Origin: Oasisia sp. SBJ-2009
Taxonomy: Eukaryota > Annelida > Polychaeta > Sabellida > Siboglinidae
Direction of reading: 5' to 3'
Length of the DNA stretch: 64,000 nucleotides
Assembly: GCA_964017155.1 (NCBI GenBank)
Contig: OZ024856.1
Coordinates: 8,011,811 to 8,075,810 of the forward strand
A model generated the notes under the pieces. It had not been told where the DNA came from and did not search any database. It saw nothing but the letters and a program-made list of their open reading frames with translations. Each line of letters begins with the position of its first letter. Positions within the stretch are counted from its first letter, which is position 1. This document shows positions 23,531 through 37,971 of the stretch, piece after piece. Position numbers and translations under genes: made by a program.

Positions 23531-26500
23531 GTGGCTTTGGAAATTGCGAGAAACACCCCAAAATGCGCTTACGCCAATATAAGGGTATTTTCTCTTATGA
23601 AAAATACAACGTACAAATACAGTTCGTTAGTTTTATGGATCGTCAACGGTTCCCGGACTAGAAATCAACTACAAGTTGTCGAGCTTCCAAAATGGTGCCT
23701 ATATTTCGGAAATTACGCTAATCACCCTCAAAGTGCGCTTACGCCAATGCAAAGTAATTTTCACATCTGAAACCTACAATGTACCACTACTCTTCGTGAC
23801 ATTTGTGGATTCGCATGATTCCCAGAACGAAGAGTCAAGTACAAGTGGGCGTGCTTCGATACTCGTACCTATTTTTTCGGAAATTACTGTAAACTCGCTT
23901 AAATGCGTTCGCGCCAAAATAACGGTATTGTCTCATCGGAAAACTACAACGTAGTACCACTATAATTATATACTTTTTTTGGATTTGCATAGGCCAGACA
24001 ACAAGGAATAAAGTACAAGTGGTTGAATTTCGATACTAATAGATAGTGGCTTTGGAAATTGCGAGAAACACCCCAAAATGCGCTTACGCCAATATAAGGG
24101 TATTTTCTCTTCTGAAAAATACAACGTACAAATACAGTTCGTTAGTTTTATGGATCGTCATCGGTTCCCGGACTAGAAATCAACTACAACTTGTCGAGCT
24201 TCCAAAATGGTGCCTATATTTCGGAAATTACGCTAATCACCCTCAAAGTGCGCTTACGCCAATGCAAAGTAATTTTCACATCTGAAACCTACAATGTTCC
24301 ACTTGTATTCGTGACATTTGTGGATTCGCATGGTTCCCAGGGCGAAGAGTCAAGTACAAGTGGTCCTGCTTCGATACGCGTACCTATTTTTTCGGAAATT
24401 ACGTTAAACTCCCTTAAATGCGTTCGCGCCAAATTAACGGTATTATCTCATCGGAAAACTACATCGTAGTACGACTATATTAAGATACTTTTTTTGGATT
24501 TGTATAGTCCAGACAACGAGGAATAAAGTGCACGGGGTTGAATTTCGATACTAATAGATAGTGATTTTCGAAATTTCGATAAACACCCCAAAGTGCGCTT
24601 GCGCCAATATAAGGGTATTTTCTCTTCTGAAAAATACAACGTGCAAATACAGTTCGTTAGTTTTATGGATCGTCATCGGTTCCCGAACTAGAAATCGACT
24701 ACAACTTGTCGAGCTTCCAAAATGGTGCCTATATTTCGGAAATTACGCTAATCACCCTCAAAGTGCGCTTACGCCAAAGCAAAGTTATTTTCACATCTGA
24801 AACCTACAATGTACCACTAATCTTCGTGACATGTGTGGATTCGCATGATTCCCAGAACGAAGAGTCAAGTACAAGTGGGCGTGCTTCGATACTCGTACCT
24901 ATTTTTTCGGAAATTACTGTAAACTCGCTTAAATGCGTTCGCGCCAAAATAACGGTATTGTCTCATCGGAAAACTACAACGTAGTACCACTATAATTATA
25001 TACTTTTTTTTGGATTTGCATAGGTCAGACAACAAGGAATAAAGTACAAGTGGTTGAATTTCGATACTAAAAGATAGTGGCTTTTGAAATTGCGAGAAAC
25101 ACCCCAAAATGCGCTTACGCCAATATAAGGGTATTTTCTCTTCTGAAAAATACAACGTACAAATACAGTTCGTTAGTTTTATGGATCGTCATCGGTTCCC
25201 GGACTAGAAATCAACTACAACTTGTCGAGCTTCCAAAATGGTGCCTATATTTCGGAAATTACGCTAATCACCCTCAAAGTGCGCTTACGCCAATGCAAAG
25301 TAATTTTCACATCTGAAACCTACAATGTACCACTACTCTTCGTGACATTTGTGGATTCGCATGATTCCCAGAACGAAGAGTCAAGTACAAGTGGGCGTGC
25401 TTCGATACTCGTACCTATTTTTTCGGAAATTACTGTAAACTCGCTTAAATGCGTTCGCGCCAAAATAACGGTATTGTCTCATCGGAAAACTACAACGTAG
25501 TACCACTATAATTAGATACTTTTTTTTGGATTTGCACAGGCCAGACAACGAGGAATAAAGTACAAGTGGTTGAATTTCGATACTAATAGATAGTGGCTTT
25601 GGAAATTGCGAGAAACACCCCAAAATGCGCTTACGCCAATATAAGGGTATTTTCTCTTCTGAAAAATACAACTTACAAATACAGTTCGTTAGTTTTATGG
25701 ATCGTCATCGGTTCCCGGACTAGAAATCAATTACAGCTTGTCGAGCTTCCAAAATGGTGCCTATATTTCGGAAATTACGCTAATCACCCTCAAAGTTCGC
25801 TTACGCCAATGCAATGTTATTTTCACATCTGAAACCTACAATGTTCCACTACTATTCGTGACCTTTGTGGATTCGCGTGGTTCCCAGGGCGAAGAGTCAT
25901 GTACAAGTGGTCGTGCTTCGATACGCGTACCTATTTTTTCGGAAATTACGTTAAACTCCCTTAAATGCGTTCGCGCCAAATTAACGGTATTATCTCATCG
26001 GAAAACTACATCGTAGTACGACTATATTAAGATACTTTTTTTGGATTTGTATAGTCCAGGCAACGAGGAATAAAGTGCACGGGGTTGAATTTCGATACTA
26101 ATAGATAGTGATTTTCGAAATTTCGATAAACACCCCAAAGTGCGCTTGCGCCAATATAAGGGTATTTTCTCTTCTGAAAAATACAACGTACAAATACAGT
26201 TCGTTAGTTTTATGGATCGTCATCGGTTCCCGAACTAGAAATCGACTACAACTTGTCGAGCTTCCAAAATGGTGCCTATATTTCGGAAATTACGCTAATC
26301 ACCCTCAAAGTGCGCTTACGCCAATGCAAAGTTATTTTCACATCTGAAACCTACAATGTACCACTACTCTTCGTGACATGTGTGGATTCGCATGATTCCC
26401 AGAACGAAGAGTCAAGTACAAGTGGGCGTGCTTCGATACTCGTACCTATTTTTTCCGAAATTACTGTAAACTCGCTTAAATGCGTTCGCGCCAAAACAAC

Positions 26501-27656
26501 GGTATTGTCTCATCGGAAAACTACAACGTAGTACCACTATAATTAGATACTTTTTTTTTGGATTTGCACAGGCCAGACAACGAGGAATAAAGTACAAGTG
26601 GTTGAATTTCGATACTAATAGATAGTGGCTTTGGAAATTTCGATAAACACCCCAAAGTGCGCTTGCGCCAATATAAGGGTATTTTCTCTTCTGAAAAATA
26701 CAACGTACAAATACAATTCGTTAGTTTTATGGATCGTCATCGGTTCCCGAACTAGAAATCGACTACAACTTGTCGAGCTTCCAAAATGGTGCCTATATTT
26801 CGGAAATTACGCTAATCACCCTCAAAGTGCGCTTACGCCAATGCAAAGTAATTTTCACATCTGAAACCTACAATGTTCCACTACTATTCCTGACATTTGT
26901 GGATTCGCATGGTTCCCAGGGCGAAGAGTCAAGTACAAGTGGTCCTGCTTCGATACGCGTACCTATTTTTTCGGAAATTACGTTAAACTCCCTTAAATGC
27001 GTTCGCGCCAAATTAACGGTATTATCTCATCGGAAAACTACATCGTAGTACGACTATATTAAGATACTTTTTTTGGATTTGTATAGTCCAGGCAACGAGG
27101 AATAAAGTGCACGGGGTTGAATTTCGATACTAATAGATAGTGATTTTCGAAATTTCGATAAACACCCCAAAGTGCGCTTGCGCCAATATAAGGGTATTTT
27201 CTCTTCTGAAAAATACAACGTACAAATACAGTTCGTTAGTTTTATGGATCGTCATCGGTTCCCGAACTAGAAATCGACTACAACTTGTCGAGCTTCCAAA
27301 ATGGTGCCTATATTTCGGAAATTACGCTAATCACCCTCAAAGTGCGCTTACGCCAAAGCAAAGTTATTTTCACATCTGAAACCTACAATGTACCACTAAT
27401 CTTCGTGACATGTGTGGATTCGCATGATTCCCAGAACGAAGAGTCAAGTACAAGTGGGCGTGCTTCGATACTCGTACCTATTTTTTTCGGAAATTACTGT
27501 AAACTCGCTTAAATGCGTTCGCGCCAAAATAACGGTATTGTCTCATCGGAAAACTACAACGTAGTACCACTATAATTTTATACTTTTTTTTGGATTTGCA
27601 TAGGTCAGACAACAAGGAATAAAGTACAAGTGGTTGAATTTCGATACTAAAAGATA
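23531..27656 (+). repeat. 8-monomer HOR (4,126 bp), copy 3
   Basis: Monomer starts are 23531, 24046, 24561, 25077, 25593, 26108, 26625 and 27140, with the same spacing series. It shares acaattcgtt (a at 26,716) and cttgtattcgtg with copies 1 and 2. It reads aaacacccc rather than aaacatccc. It carries a private gcttttgaaatt in monomer 25077, and aacttacaaat in monomer 25593 where sister copies have aacttaccaat. Confidence 0.95.
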
Positions 27657-30600
27657 GTGGCTTTGGAAATTGCGAGAAACACCCCAAAATGCGCTTACGC
27701 CAATATAAGGGTATTTTCTCTTATGAAAAATACAACGTACAAATACAGTTCGTTAGTTTTATGGATCGTCAACGGTTCCCGGACTAGAAATCAACTACAA
27801 GTTGTCGAGCTTCCAAAATGGTGCCTATATTTCGGAAATTACGCTAATCACCCTCAAAGTGCGCTTACGCCAATGCAAAGTAATTTTCACATCTGAAACC
27901 TACAATGTACCACTACTCTTCGTGACATTTGTGGATTCGCATGATTCCCAGAACGAAGAGTCAAGTACAAGTGGGCGTGCTTCGATACTCGTACCTATTT
28001 TTTCGGAAATTACTGTAAACTCGCTTAAATGCGTTCGCGCCAAAATAACGGTATTGTCTCATCGGAAAACTACAACGTAGTACCACTATAATTATATACT
28101 TTTTTTGGATTTGCATAGGCCAGACAACAAGGAATAAAGTACAAGTGGTTGAATTTCGATACTAATAGATAGTGGCTTTGGAAATTGCGAGAAACACCCC
28201 AAAATGCGCTTTCGCCAATATAAGGGTATTTTCTCTTCTGAAAAATACAACGTACAAATACAGTTCGTTAGTTTTATGGATCGTCATCGGTTCCCGGACT
28301 AGAAATCAACTACAACTTGTCGAGCTTCCAAAATGGTGCCTATATTTCGGAAATTACGCTAATCACCCTCAAAGTGCGCTTACGCCAATGCAAAGTAATT
28401 TTCACATCTGAAACCTACAATGTTCCACTTCTATTCGTGACATTTGTGGATTCGCATGGTTCCCAGGGCGAAGAGTCAAGTACAAGTGGTCCTGCTTCGA
28501 TACGCGTACCTATTTTTTCGGAAATTACGTTAAACTCCCTTAAATGCGTTCGCGCCAAATTAACGGTATTATCTCATCGGAAAACTACATCGTAGTACGA
28601 CTATATTAAGATACTTTTTTTGGATTTGTATAGTCCAGACAACGAGGAATAAAGTGCACGGGGTTGAATTTCGATACTAATAGATAGTGATTTTCGAAAT
28701 TTCGATAAACACCCCAAAGTGCGCTTGCGCCAATATAAGGGTATTTTCTCTTCTGAAAAATACAACGTACAAATACAGTTCGTTAGTTTTATGGATCGTC
28801 ATCGGTTCCCGAACTAGAAATCGACTACAACTTGTCGAGCTTCCAAAATGGTGCCTATATTTCGGAAATTACGCTAATCACCCTCAAAGTGCGCTTACGC
28901 CAAAGCAAAGTTATTTTCACATCTGAAACCTACAATGTACCACTAATCTTCGTGACATGTGTGGATTCGCATGATTCCCAGAACGAAGAGTCAAGTACAA
29001 GTGGGCGTGCTTCGATACTCGTACCTATTTTTTCGGAAATTACTGTAAACTCGCTTAAATGCGTTCGCGCCAAAATAACGGTATTGTCTCATCGGAAAAC
29101 TACAACGTAGTACCACTATAATTATATACTTTTTTTTGGATTTGCATAGGTCAGACAACAAGGAATAAAGTACAAGTGGTTGAATTTCGATACTAAAAGA
29201 TAGTGGCTTTGGAAATTGCGAGAAACACCCCAAAATGCGCTTACGCCAATATAAGGGTATTTTCTCTTCTGAAAAATACAACGTACAAATACAGTTCGTT
29301 AGTTTTATGGATCGTCATCGGTTCCCGGACTAGAAATCAACTACAACTTGTCGAGCTTCCAAAATGGTGCCTATATTTCGGAAATTACGCTAATCACCCT
29401 CAAAGTGCGCTTACGCCAATGCAAAGTAATTTTCACATCTGAAACCTACAATGTACCACTACTCTTCGTGACATTTGTGGATTCGCATGATTCCCAGAAC
29501 GAAGAGTCAAGTACAAGTGGGCGTGCTTCGATACTCGTACCTATTTTTTCGGAAATTACTGTAAACTCGCTTAAATGCGTTCGCGCCAAAATAACGGTAT
29601 TGTCTCATCGGAAAACTACAACGTAGTACCACTATAATTAGATACTTTTTTTTGGATTTGCACAGGCCAGACAACGAGGAATAAAGTACAAGTGGTTGAA
29701 TTTCGATACTAATAGATAGTGGCTTTGGAAATTGCGAGAAACACCCCAAAATGCGCTTACGCCAATATAAGGGTATTTTCTCTTCTGAAAAATACAACTT
29801 ACCAATACAGTTCGTTAGTTTTATGGATCGTCATCGGTTCCCGGACTAGAAATCAATTACAGCTTGTCGAGCTTCCAAAATGGTGCCTATATTTCGGAAA
29901 TTACGCTAATCACCCTCAAAGTTCGCTTACGCCAATGCAATGTTATTTTCACATCTGAAACCTACAATGTTCCACTACTATTCGTGACCTTTGTGGATTC
30001 GCGTGGTTCCCAGGGCGAAGAGTCATGTACAAGTGGTCGTGCTTCGATACGCGTACCTATTTTTTCGGAAATTACGTTAAACTCCCTTAAATGCGTTCGC
30101 GCCAAATTAACGGTATTATCTCATCGGAAAACTACATCGTAGTACGACTATATTAAGATACTTTTTTTGGATTTGTATAGTCCAGGCAACGAGGAATAAA
30201 GTGCACGGGGTTGAATTTCGATACTAATAGATAGTGATTTTCGAAATTTCGATAAACACCCCAAAGTGCGCTTGCGCCAATATAAGGGTATTTTCTCTTC
30301 TGAAAAATACAACGTACAAATACAGTTCGTTAGTTTTATGGATCGTCATCGGTTCCCGAACTAGAAATCGACTACAACTTGTCGAGCTTCCAAAATGGTG
30401 CCTATATTTCGGAAATTACGCTAATCACCCTCAAAGTGCGCTTACGCCAATGCAAAGTTATTTTCACATCTGAAACCTACAGTGTACCACTACTCTTCGT
30501 GACATGTGTGGATTCGCATGATTCCCAGAACGAAGAGTCAAGTACAAGTGGGCGTGCTTCGATACTCGTACCTATTTTTTCCGAAATTACTGTAAACTCG

Positions 30601-31782
30601 CTTAAATGCGTTCGCGCCAAAACAACGGTATTGTCTCATCGGAAAACTACAACGTAGTACCACTATAATTAGATACTTTTTTTTTGGATTTGCACAGGCC
30701 AGACAACGAGGAATAAAGTACAAGTGGTTGAATTTCGATACTAATAGATAGTGGCTTTGGAAATTTCGATAAACACCCCAAAGTGCGCTTGCGCCAATAT
30801 AAGGGTATTTTCTCTTCTGAAAAATACAACGTACAAATACAGTTCGTTAGTTTTATGGATCGTCATCGGTTCCCGAACTAGAAATCGACTACAACTTGTC
30901 GAGCTTCCAAAATGGTGCCTATATTTCGGAAATTACGCTAATCACCCTCAAAGTGCGCTTACGCCAATGCAAAGTAATTTTCACATCTGAAACCTACAAT
31001 GTTCCACTACTATTCCTGACATTTGTGGATTCGCATGGTTCCCAGGGCGAAGAGTCAAGTACAAGTGGTCCTGCTTCGATACGCGTACCTATTTTTTCGG
31101 AAATTACGTTAAACTCCCTTAAATGCGTTCGCGCCAAATTAACGGTATTATCTCATCGGAAAACTACATCGTAGTACGACTATATTAAGATACTTTTTTT
31201 GGATTTGTATAGTCCAGACAACGAGGAATAAAGTGCACGGGGTTGAATTTCGATACTAATAGATAGTGATTTTCGAAATTTCGATAAACACCCCAAAGTG
31301 CGCTTGCGCCAATATAAGGGTATTTTCTCTTCTGAAAAATACAACGTACAAATACAGTTCGTTAGTTTTATGGATCGTCATCGGTTCCCGAACTAGAAAT
31401 CGACTACAACTTGTCGAGCTTCCAAAATGGTGCCTGTATTTCGGAAATTACGCTAATCACCCTCAAAGTGCGCTTACGCCAAAGCAAAGTTATTTTCACA
31501 TCTGAAACCTACAATGTACCACTAATCTTCGTGACATGTGTGGATTCGCATGATTCCCAGAACGAAGAGTCAAGTACAAGTGGGCGTGCTTCGATACTCG
31601 TACCTATTTTTTTCGGAAATTACTGTAAACTCGCTTAAATGCGTTCGCGCCAAAATAACGGTATTGTCTCATCGGAAAACTACAACGTAGTACCACTATA
31701 ATTTTATACTTTTTTTTGGATTTGCATAGGTCAGACAACAAGGAATAAAGTACAAGTGGTTGAATTTCGATACTAAAAGATA
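27657..31782 (+). repeat. 8-monomer HOR (4,126 bp), copy 4
   Basis: Monomer starts are 27657, 28172, 28687, 29203, 29719, 30234, 30751 and 31266, with the same spacing series. It retains attcctgac and caactacaagttg, found in all copies. It has reverted or never had acaattcgtt and cttgtattcgtg, reading acagttcg and cttctattcgtg. Private changes are gctttcgcc in monomer 28172, ctacagtgtacc near 30,478 and gtgcctgtatt near 31,432. Confidence 0.95.
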
Positions 31783-34700
31783 GTGGCTTTGGAAATTGCG
31801 AGAAACACCCCAAAATGCGCTTACGCCAATATAAGGGTATTTTCTCTTATGAAAAATACAACGTACAAATACAGTTCGTTAGTTTTATGGATCGTCAACG
31901 GTTCCCGGACTAGAAATCAACTACAAGTTGTCGAGCTTCCAAAATGGTGCCTATATTTCGGAAATTACGCTAATCACCCTCAAAGTGCGCTTACGCCAAT
32001 GCAAAGTAATTTTCACATCTGAAACCTACAATGTACCACTACTCTTCGTGACATTTGTGGATTCGCATGATTCCCAGAACGAAGAGTCAAGTACAAGTGG
32101 GCGTGCTTCGATACTCGTACCTATTTTTTCGGAAATTACTGTAAACTCGCTTAAATGCGTTCGCGCCAAAATAACGGTATTGTCTCATCGGAAAACTACA
32201 ACGTAGTACCACTATAATTATATACTTTTTTTGGATTTGCATAGGCCAGACAACAAGGAATAAAGTACAAGTGGTTGAATTTCGATACTAATAGATAGTG
32301 GCTTTGGAAATTGCGAGAAACACCCCAAAATGCGCTTACGCCAATATAAGGGTATTTTCTCTTCTGAAAAATACAACGTACAAATACAGTTCGTTAGTTT
32401 TATGGATCGTCATCGGTTCCCGGACTAGAAATCAACTACAACTTGTCGAGCTTCCAAAATGGTGCCTATATTTCGGAAATTACGCTAATCACCCTCAAAG
32501 TGCGCTTACGCCAATGCAAAGTAATTTTCACATCTGAAACCTACAATGTTCCACTTCTATTCGTGACATTTGTGGATTCGCATGGTTCCCAGGGCGAAGA
32601 GTCAAGTACAAGTGGTCCTGCTTCGATACGCGTACCTATTTTTTCGGAAATTACGTTAAACTCCCTTAAATGCGTTCGCGCCAAATTAACGGTATTATCT
32701 CATCGGAAAACTACATCGTAGTACGACTATATTAAGATACTTTTTTTGGATTTGTATAGTCCAGACAACGAGGAATAAAGTGCACGGGGTTGAATTTCGA
32801 TACTAATAGATAGTGATTTTCGAAATTTCGATAAACACCCCAAAGTGCGCTTGCGCCAATATAAGGGTATTTTCTCTTCTGAAAAATACAACGTACAAAT
32901 ACAGTTCGTTAGTTTTATGGATCGTCATCGGTTCCCGAACTAGAAATCGACTACAACTTGTCGAGCTTCCAAAATGGTGCCTATATTTCGGAAATTACGC
33001 TAATCACCCTCAAAGTGCGCTTACGCCAAAGCAAAGTTATTTTCACATCTGAAACCTACAATGTACCACTAATCTTCGTGACATGTGTGGATTCGCATGA
33101 TTCCCAGAACGAAGAGTCAAGTACAAGTGGGCGTGCTTCGATACTCGTACCTATTTTTTCGGAAATTACTGTAAACTCGCTTAAATGCGTTCGCGCCAAA
33201 ATAACGGTATTATCTCATCGGAAAACTACAACGTAGTACCACTATAATTATATACTTTTTTTTGGATTTGCATAGGTCAGACAACAAGGAATAAAGTACA
33301 AGTGGTTGAATTTCGATACTAAAAGATAGTGGCTTTGGAAATTGCGAGAAATACCCCAAAATGCGCTTACGCCAATATAAGGGTATTTTCTCTTCTGAAA
33401 AATACAACGTACAAATACAGTTCGTTAGTTTTATGGATCGTCATCGGTTCCCGGACTAGAAATCAACTACAACTTGTCGAGCTTCCAAAATGGTGCCTAT
33501 ATTTCGGAAATTACGCTAATCACCCTCAAAGTGAGCTTACGCCAATGCAAAGTAATTTTCACATCTGAAACCTACAATGTACCACTACTCTTCGTGACAT
33601 TTGTGGATTCGCATGATTCCCAGAACGAAGAGTCAAGTACAAGTGGGCGTGCTTCGATACTCGTACCTATTTTTTCGGAAATTACTGTAAACTCGCTTAA
33701 ATGCGTTCGCGCCAAAATAACGGTATTGTCTCATCGGAAAACTACAACGTAGTACCACAATAATTAGATACTTTTTTTTGGATTTGCACAGGCCAGACAA
33801 CGAGGAATAAAGTACAAGTGGTTGAATTTCGATACTAATAGATAGTGGCTTTGGAAATTGCGAGAAACACCCCAAAATGCGCTTACGCCAATATAAGGGT
33901 ATTTTCTCTTCTGAAAAATACAACTTACCAATACAGTTCGTTAGTTTTATGGATCGTCATCGGTTCCCGGACTAGAAATCAATTACAGCTTGTCGAGCTT
34001 CCAAAATGGTGCCTATATTTCGGAAATTACGCTAGTCACCCTCAAAGTTCGCTTACGCCAATGCAAAGTTATTTTCACATCTGAAACCTACAATGTTCCA
34101 CTACTATTCGTGACCTTTGTGGATTCGCATGGTTCCCAGGGCGAAGAGTCATGTACAAGTGGTCGTGCTTCGATACGCGTACCTATTTTTTCGGAAATTA
34201 CGTTAAACTCCCTTAAATGCGTTCGCGCCAAATTAACGGTATTATCTCATCGGAAAACTACATCGTAGTACGACTATATTAAGATACTTTTTTTGGATTT
34301 GTATAGTCCAGGCAACGAGGAATAAAGTGCACGGGGTTGAATTTCGATACTAATAGATAGTGATTTTCGAAATTTCGATAAACACCCCAAAGTGCGCTTG
34401 CGCCAATATAAGGGTATTTTCTCTTCTGAAAAATACAACGTACAAATACAGTTCGTTAGTTTTATGGATCGTCATCGGTTCCCGAACTAGAAATCGACTA
34501 CAACTTGTCGAGCTTCCAAAATGGTGCCTATATTTCGGAAATTACGCTAATCACCCTCAAAGTGCGCTTACGCCAATGCAAAGTTATTTTCACATCTGAA
34601 ACCTACAATGTACCACTACTCTTCGTGACATGTGTGGATTCGCATGATTCCCAGAACGAAGAGTCAAGTACAAGTGGGCGTGCTTCGATACTCGTACCTA

Positions 34701-34876
34701 TTTTTTCGGAAATTACTGTAAACTCGCTTAAATGCGTTCGCGCCAAAATAACGGTATTGTCTCATCGGAAAACTACAACGTAGTACCACTATAATTAGTT
34801 ACTTTTTTTTTGGATTTGCACAGGCCAGACAACGAGGAATAAAGTACAAGTGGTTGAATTTCGATACTAATAGATA
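31783..34876 (+). repeat. 8-monomer HOR (4,126 bp), truncated copy 5
   Basis: Six monomers (31783, 32298, 32813, 33329, 33845, 34360) follow the 8-mer order and spacing. The 4,126-bp match degrades in the last third of monomer 34360, which reads attagttac (from 34,794) where the partner has attagatac. From there the 3,095-bp period takes over. Private changes include aaataccccaa in monomer 33329, gtgagcttac in the same monomer and accacaataatt in the transition to monomer 33845. Confidence 0.9.
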
Positions 34877-37800
34877 GTGGCTTTGGAAATTTCGATAAAC
34901 ACCCCAAAGTGCGCTTGCGCCAATATAAGGGTATTTTCTCTTCTGAAAAATACAACGTACAAATACAGTTCGTTAGTTTTATGGATCGTCATCGGTTCCC
35001 GAACTAGAAATCGACTACAACTTGTCGAGCTTCCAAAATGGTGCCTATATTTCGGAAATTACGCTAATCACCCTCAAAGTGCGCTTACGCCAAAGCAAAG
35101 TTATTTTCACATCTGAAACCTACAATGTACCACTAATCTTCGTGACATGTGTGGATTCGCATGATTCCCAGAACGAAGAGTCAAGTACAAGTGGGCGTGC
35201 TTCGATACTCGTACCTATTTTTTCGGAAATTACTGTAAACTCGCTTAAATGCGTTCGCGCCAAAATAACGGTATTGTCTCATCGGAAAACTACAACGTAG
35301 TACCACTATAATTATATACTTTTTTTTGGATTTGCATAGGCCAGACAACAAGGAATAAAGTACAAGTGGTTGAATTTCGATACTAATAGATAGTGGCTTT
35401 GGAAATTGCGAGAAACACCCCAAAATGCGCTTACGCCAATATAAGGGTATTTTCTCTTCTGAAAAATACAACGTACAAATACAGTTCGTTAGTTTTATGG
35501 ATCGTCATCGGTTCCCGGACTAGAAATCAACTACAACTTGTCGAGCTTCCAAAATGGTGCCTATATTTCGGAAATTACGCTAATCACCCTCAAAGTGCGC
35601 TTACGCCAATGCAAAGTAATTTTCACATCTGAAACCTACAATGTTCCACTACTATTCGTGACATTTGTGGATTCGCATGGTTCCCAGGGCGAAGAGTCAA
35701 GTACAAGTGGTCCTGCTTCGATACGCGTACCTATTTTTTCGGAAATTACGTTAAACTCCCTTAAATGCGTTCGCGCCAAATTAACGGTATTATCTCATCG
35801 GAAAACTACATCGTAGTACGACTATATTAAGATAGTTTTTTTGGATTTGTATAGTCCAGACAACGAGGAATAAAGTGCACGGGGTTGAATTTCGATACTA
35901 ATAGATAGTGATTTTCGAAATTTCGATAAACACCCCAAAGTGCGCTTGCGCCAATATAAGGGTATTTTCTCTTCTGAAAAATACAACGTACAAATACAGT
36001 TCGTTAGTTTTATGGATCGTCATCGGTTCCCGAACTAGAAATCGACTACAACTTGTCGAGCTTCCAAAATGGTGCCTATATTTCGGAAATTACGCTAATC
36101 ACCCTCAAAGTGCGCTTACGCCAAAGCAAAGTTATTTTCACATCTGAAACCTACAATGTACCACTAATCTTCGTGACATGTGTGGATTCGCATGATTCCC
36201 AGAACGAAGAGTCAAGTACAAGTTGGCGTGCTTCGATACTCGTACCTATTTTTTCGGAAATTACTGTAAACTCGCTTAAATGCGTTCGCGCCAAAATAAC
36301 GGTATTGTCTCATCGGAAAACTACAACGTAGTACCACTATAATTATATACTTTTTTTTGGATTTGCATAGGTCAGACAACAAGGTATAAAGTACAAGTGG
36401 TTGAATTTCGATACTAAAAGATAGTGGCTTTGGAAATTGCGAGAAACACCCCAAAATGCGCTTACGCCAATATAAGGGTATTTTCTCTTCTGAAAAATAC
36501 AACGTACAAATACAGTTCGTTAGTTTTATGGATCGTCATCGGTTCCCGGACTAGAAATCAACTACAACTTGTCGAGCTTCCAAAATGGTGCCTATATTTC
36601 GGAAATTACGCTAATCACCCTCAAAGTGCGCTTACGCCAATGCAAAGTAATTTTCACATCTGAAACCTACAATGTACCACTACTCTTCGTGACATTTGTG
36701 GATTCGCATGATTCCCAGAACGAAGAGTCAAGTACAAGTGGGCGTGCTTCGATACTCGTACCTATTTTTTCGGAAATTACTGTAAACTCGCTTAAATGCG
36801 TTCGCGCCAAAATAACGGTATTGTCTCATCGGAAAACTACAACGTAGTACCACTATAATTAGATACTTTTTTTTGGATTTGCACAGGCCAGACAACGAGG
36901 AATAAAGTACAAGTGGTTGAATTTCGATACTAATAGATAGTGGCTTTGGAAATTGCGAGAAACACCCCAAAATGCGCTTACGCCAATATAAGGGTATTTT
37001 CTCTTCTGAAAAATACAACTTACCAATACAGTTCGTTAGTTTTATGGATCGTCATCGGTTCCCGGAGTAGAAATCAATTACAGCTTGTCGAGCTTCCAAA
37101 ATGGTGCCTATATTTCGGAAATTACGCTAATCACCCTCAAAGTTCGCTTACGCCAATGCAAAGTTATTTTCACATCTGAAACCTACAATGTTCCACTACT
37201 ATTCGTGACCTTTGTGGATTCGCGTGGTTCCCAGGGCGAAGAGTCATGTACAAGTGGTCGTGCTTCGATACGCGTACCTATTTTTTCGGAAATTACGTTA
37301 AACTCCCTTAAATGCGTTCGCGCCAAATTAACGGTATTATCTCATCGGAAAACTACATCGTAGTACGACTATATTAAGATACTTTTTTTGGATTTGTATA
37401 GTCCAGGCAACGAGGAATAAAGTGCACGGGGTTGAATTTCGATACTAATAGATAGTGATTTTCGAAATTTCGATAAACACCCCAAAGTGCGCTTGCGCCA
37501 ATATAAGGGTATTTTCTCTTCTGAAAAATACAACGTACAAATACAGTTCGTTAGTTTTATGGATCGTCATCGGTTCCCGGACTAGAAATCAACTACAACT
37601 TGTCGAGCTTCCAAAATGGTGCCTATATTTCGGAAATTACGCTAATCACCCTCAAAGTGCGCTTACGCCAATGCAAAGTTATTTTCACATCTGAAACCTA
37701 CAATGTACCACTACTCTTCGTGACATGTGTGGATTCGCATGATTCCCAGAACGAAGAGTCAAGTACAAGTGGGCGTGCTTCGATACTCGTACCTATTTTT

Positions 37801-37971
37801 TCCGAAATTACTGTAAACTCGCTTAAATGCGTTCGCGCCAAAACAACGGTATTGTCTCATCGGAAAACTACAACGTAGTACCACTATAATTAGTTACTTT
37901 TTTTTTGGATTTGCACAGGCCAGACAACGAGGAATAAAGTACAAGTGGTTGAATTTCGATACTAATAGATA
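34877..37971 (+). repeat. 6-monomer HOR (3,095 bp), copy 1
   Basis: Monomer starts are 34877, 35393, 35908, 36424, 36940 and 37455, with spacings 516, 515, 516, 516, 515, 517. Marks found in all copies of this unit are gatagttttttt before monomer 35908 (g instead of c before the T run), agttggcgtg at 36,221-36,230, aaggtataaag shortly after, and cggagtagaaatc in monomer 36940. Confidence 0.95.
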
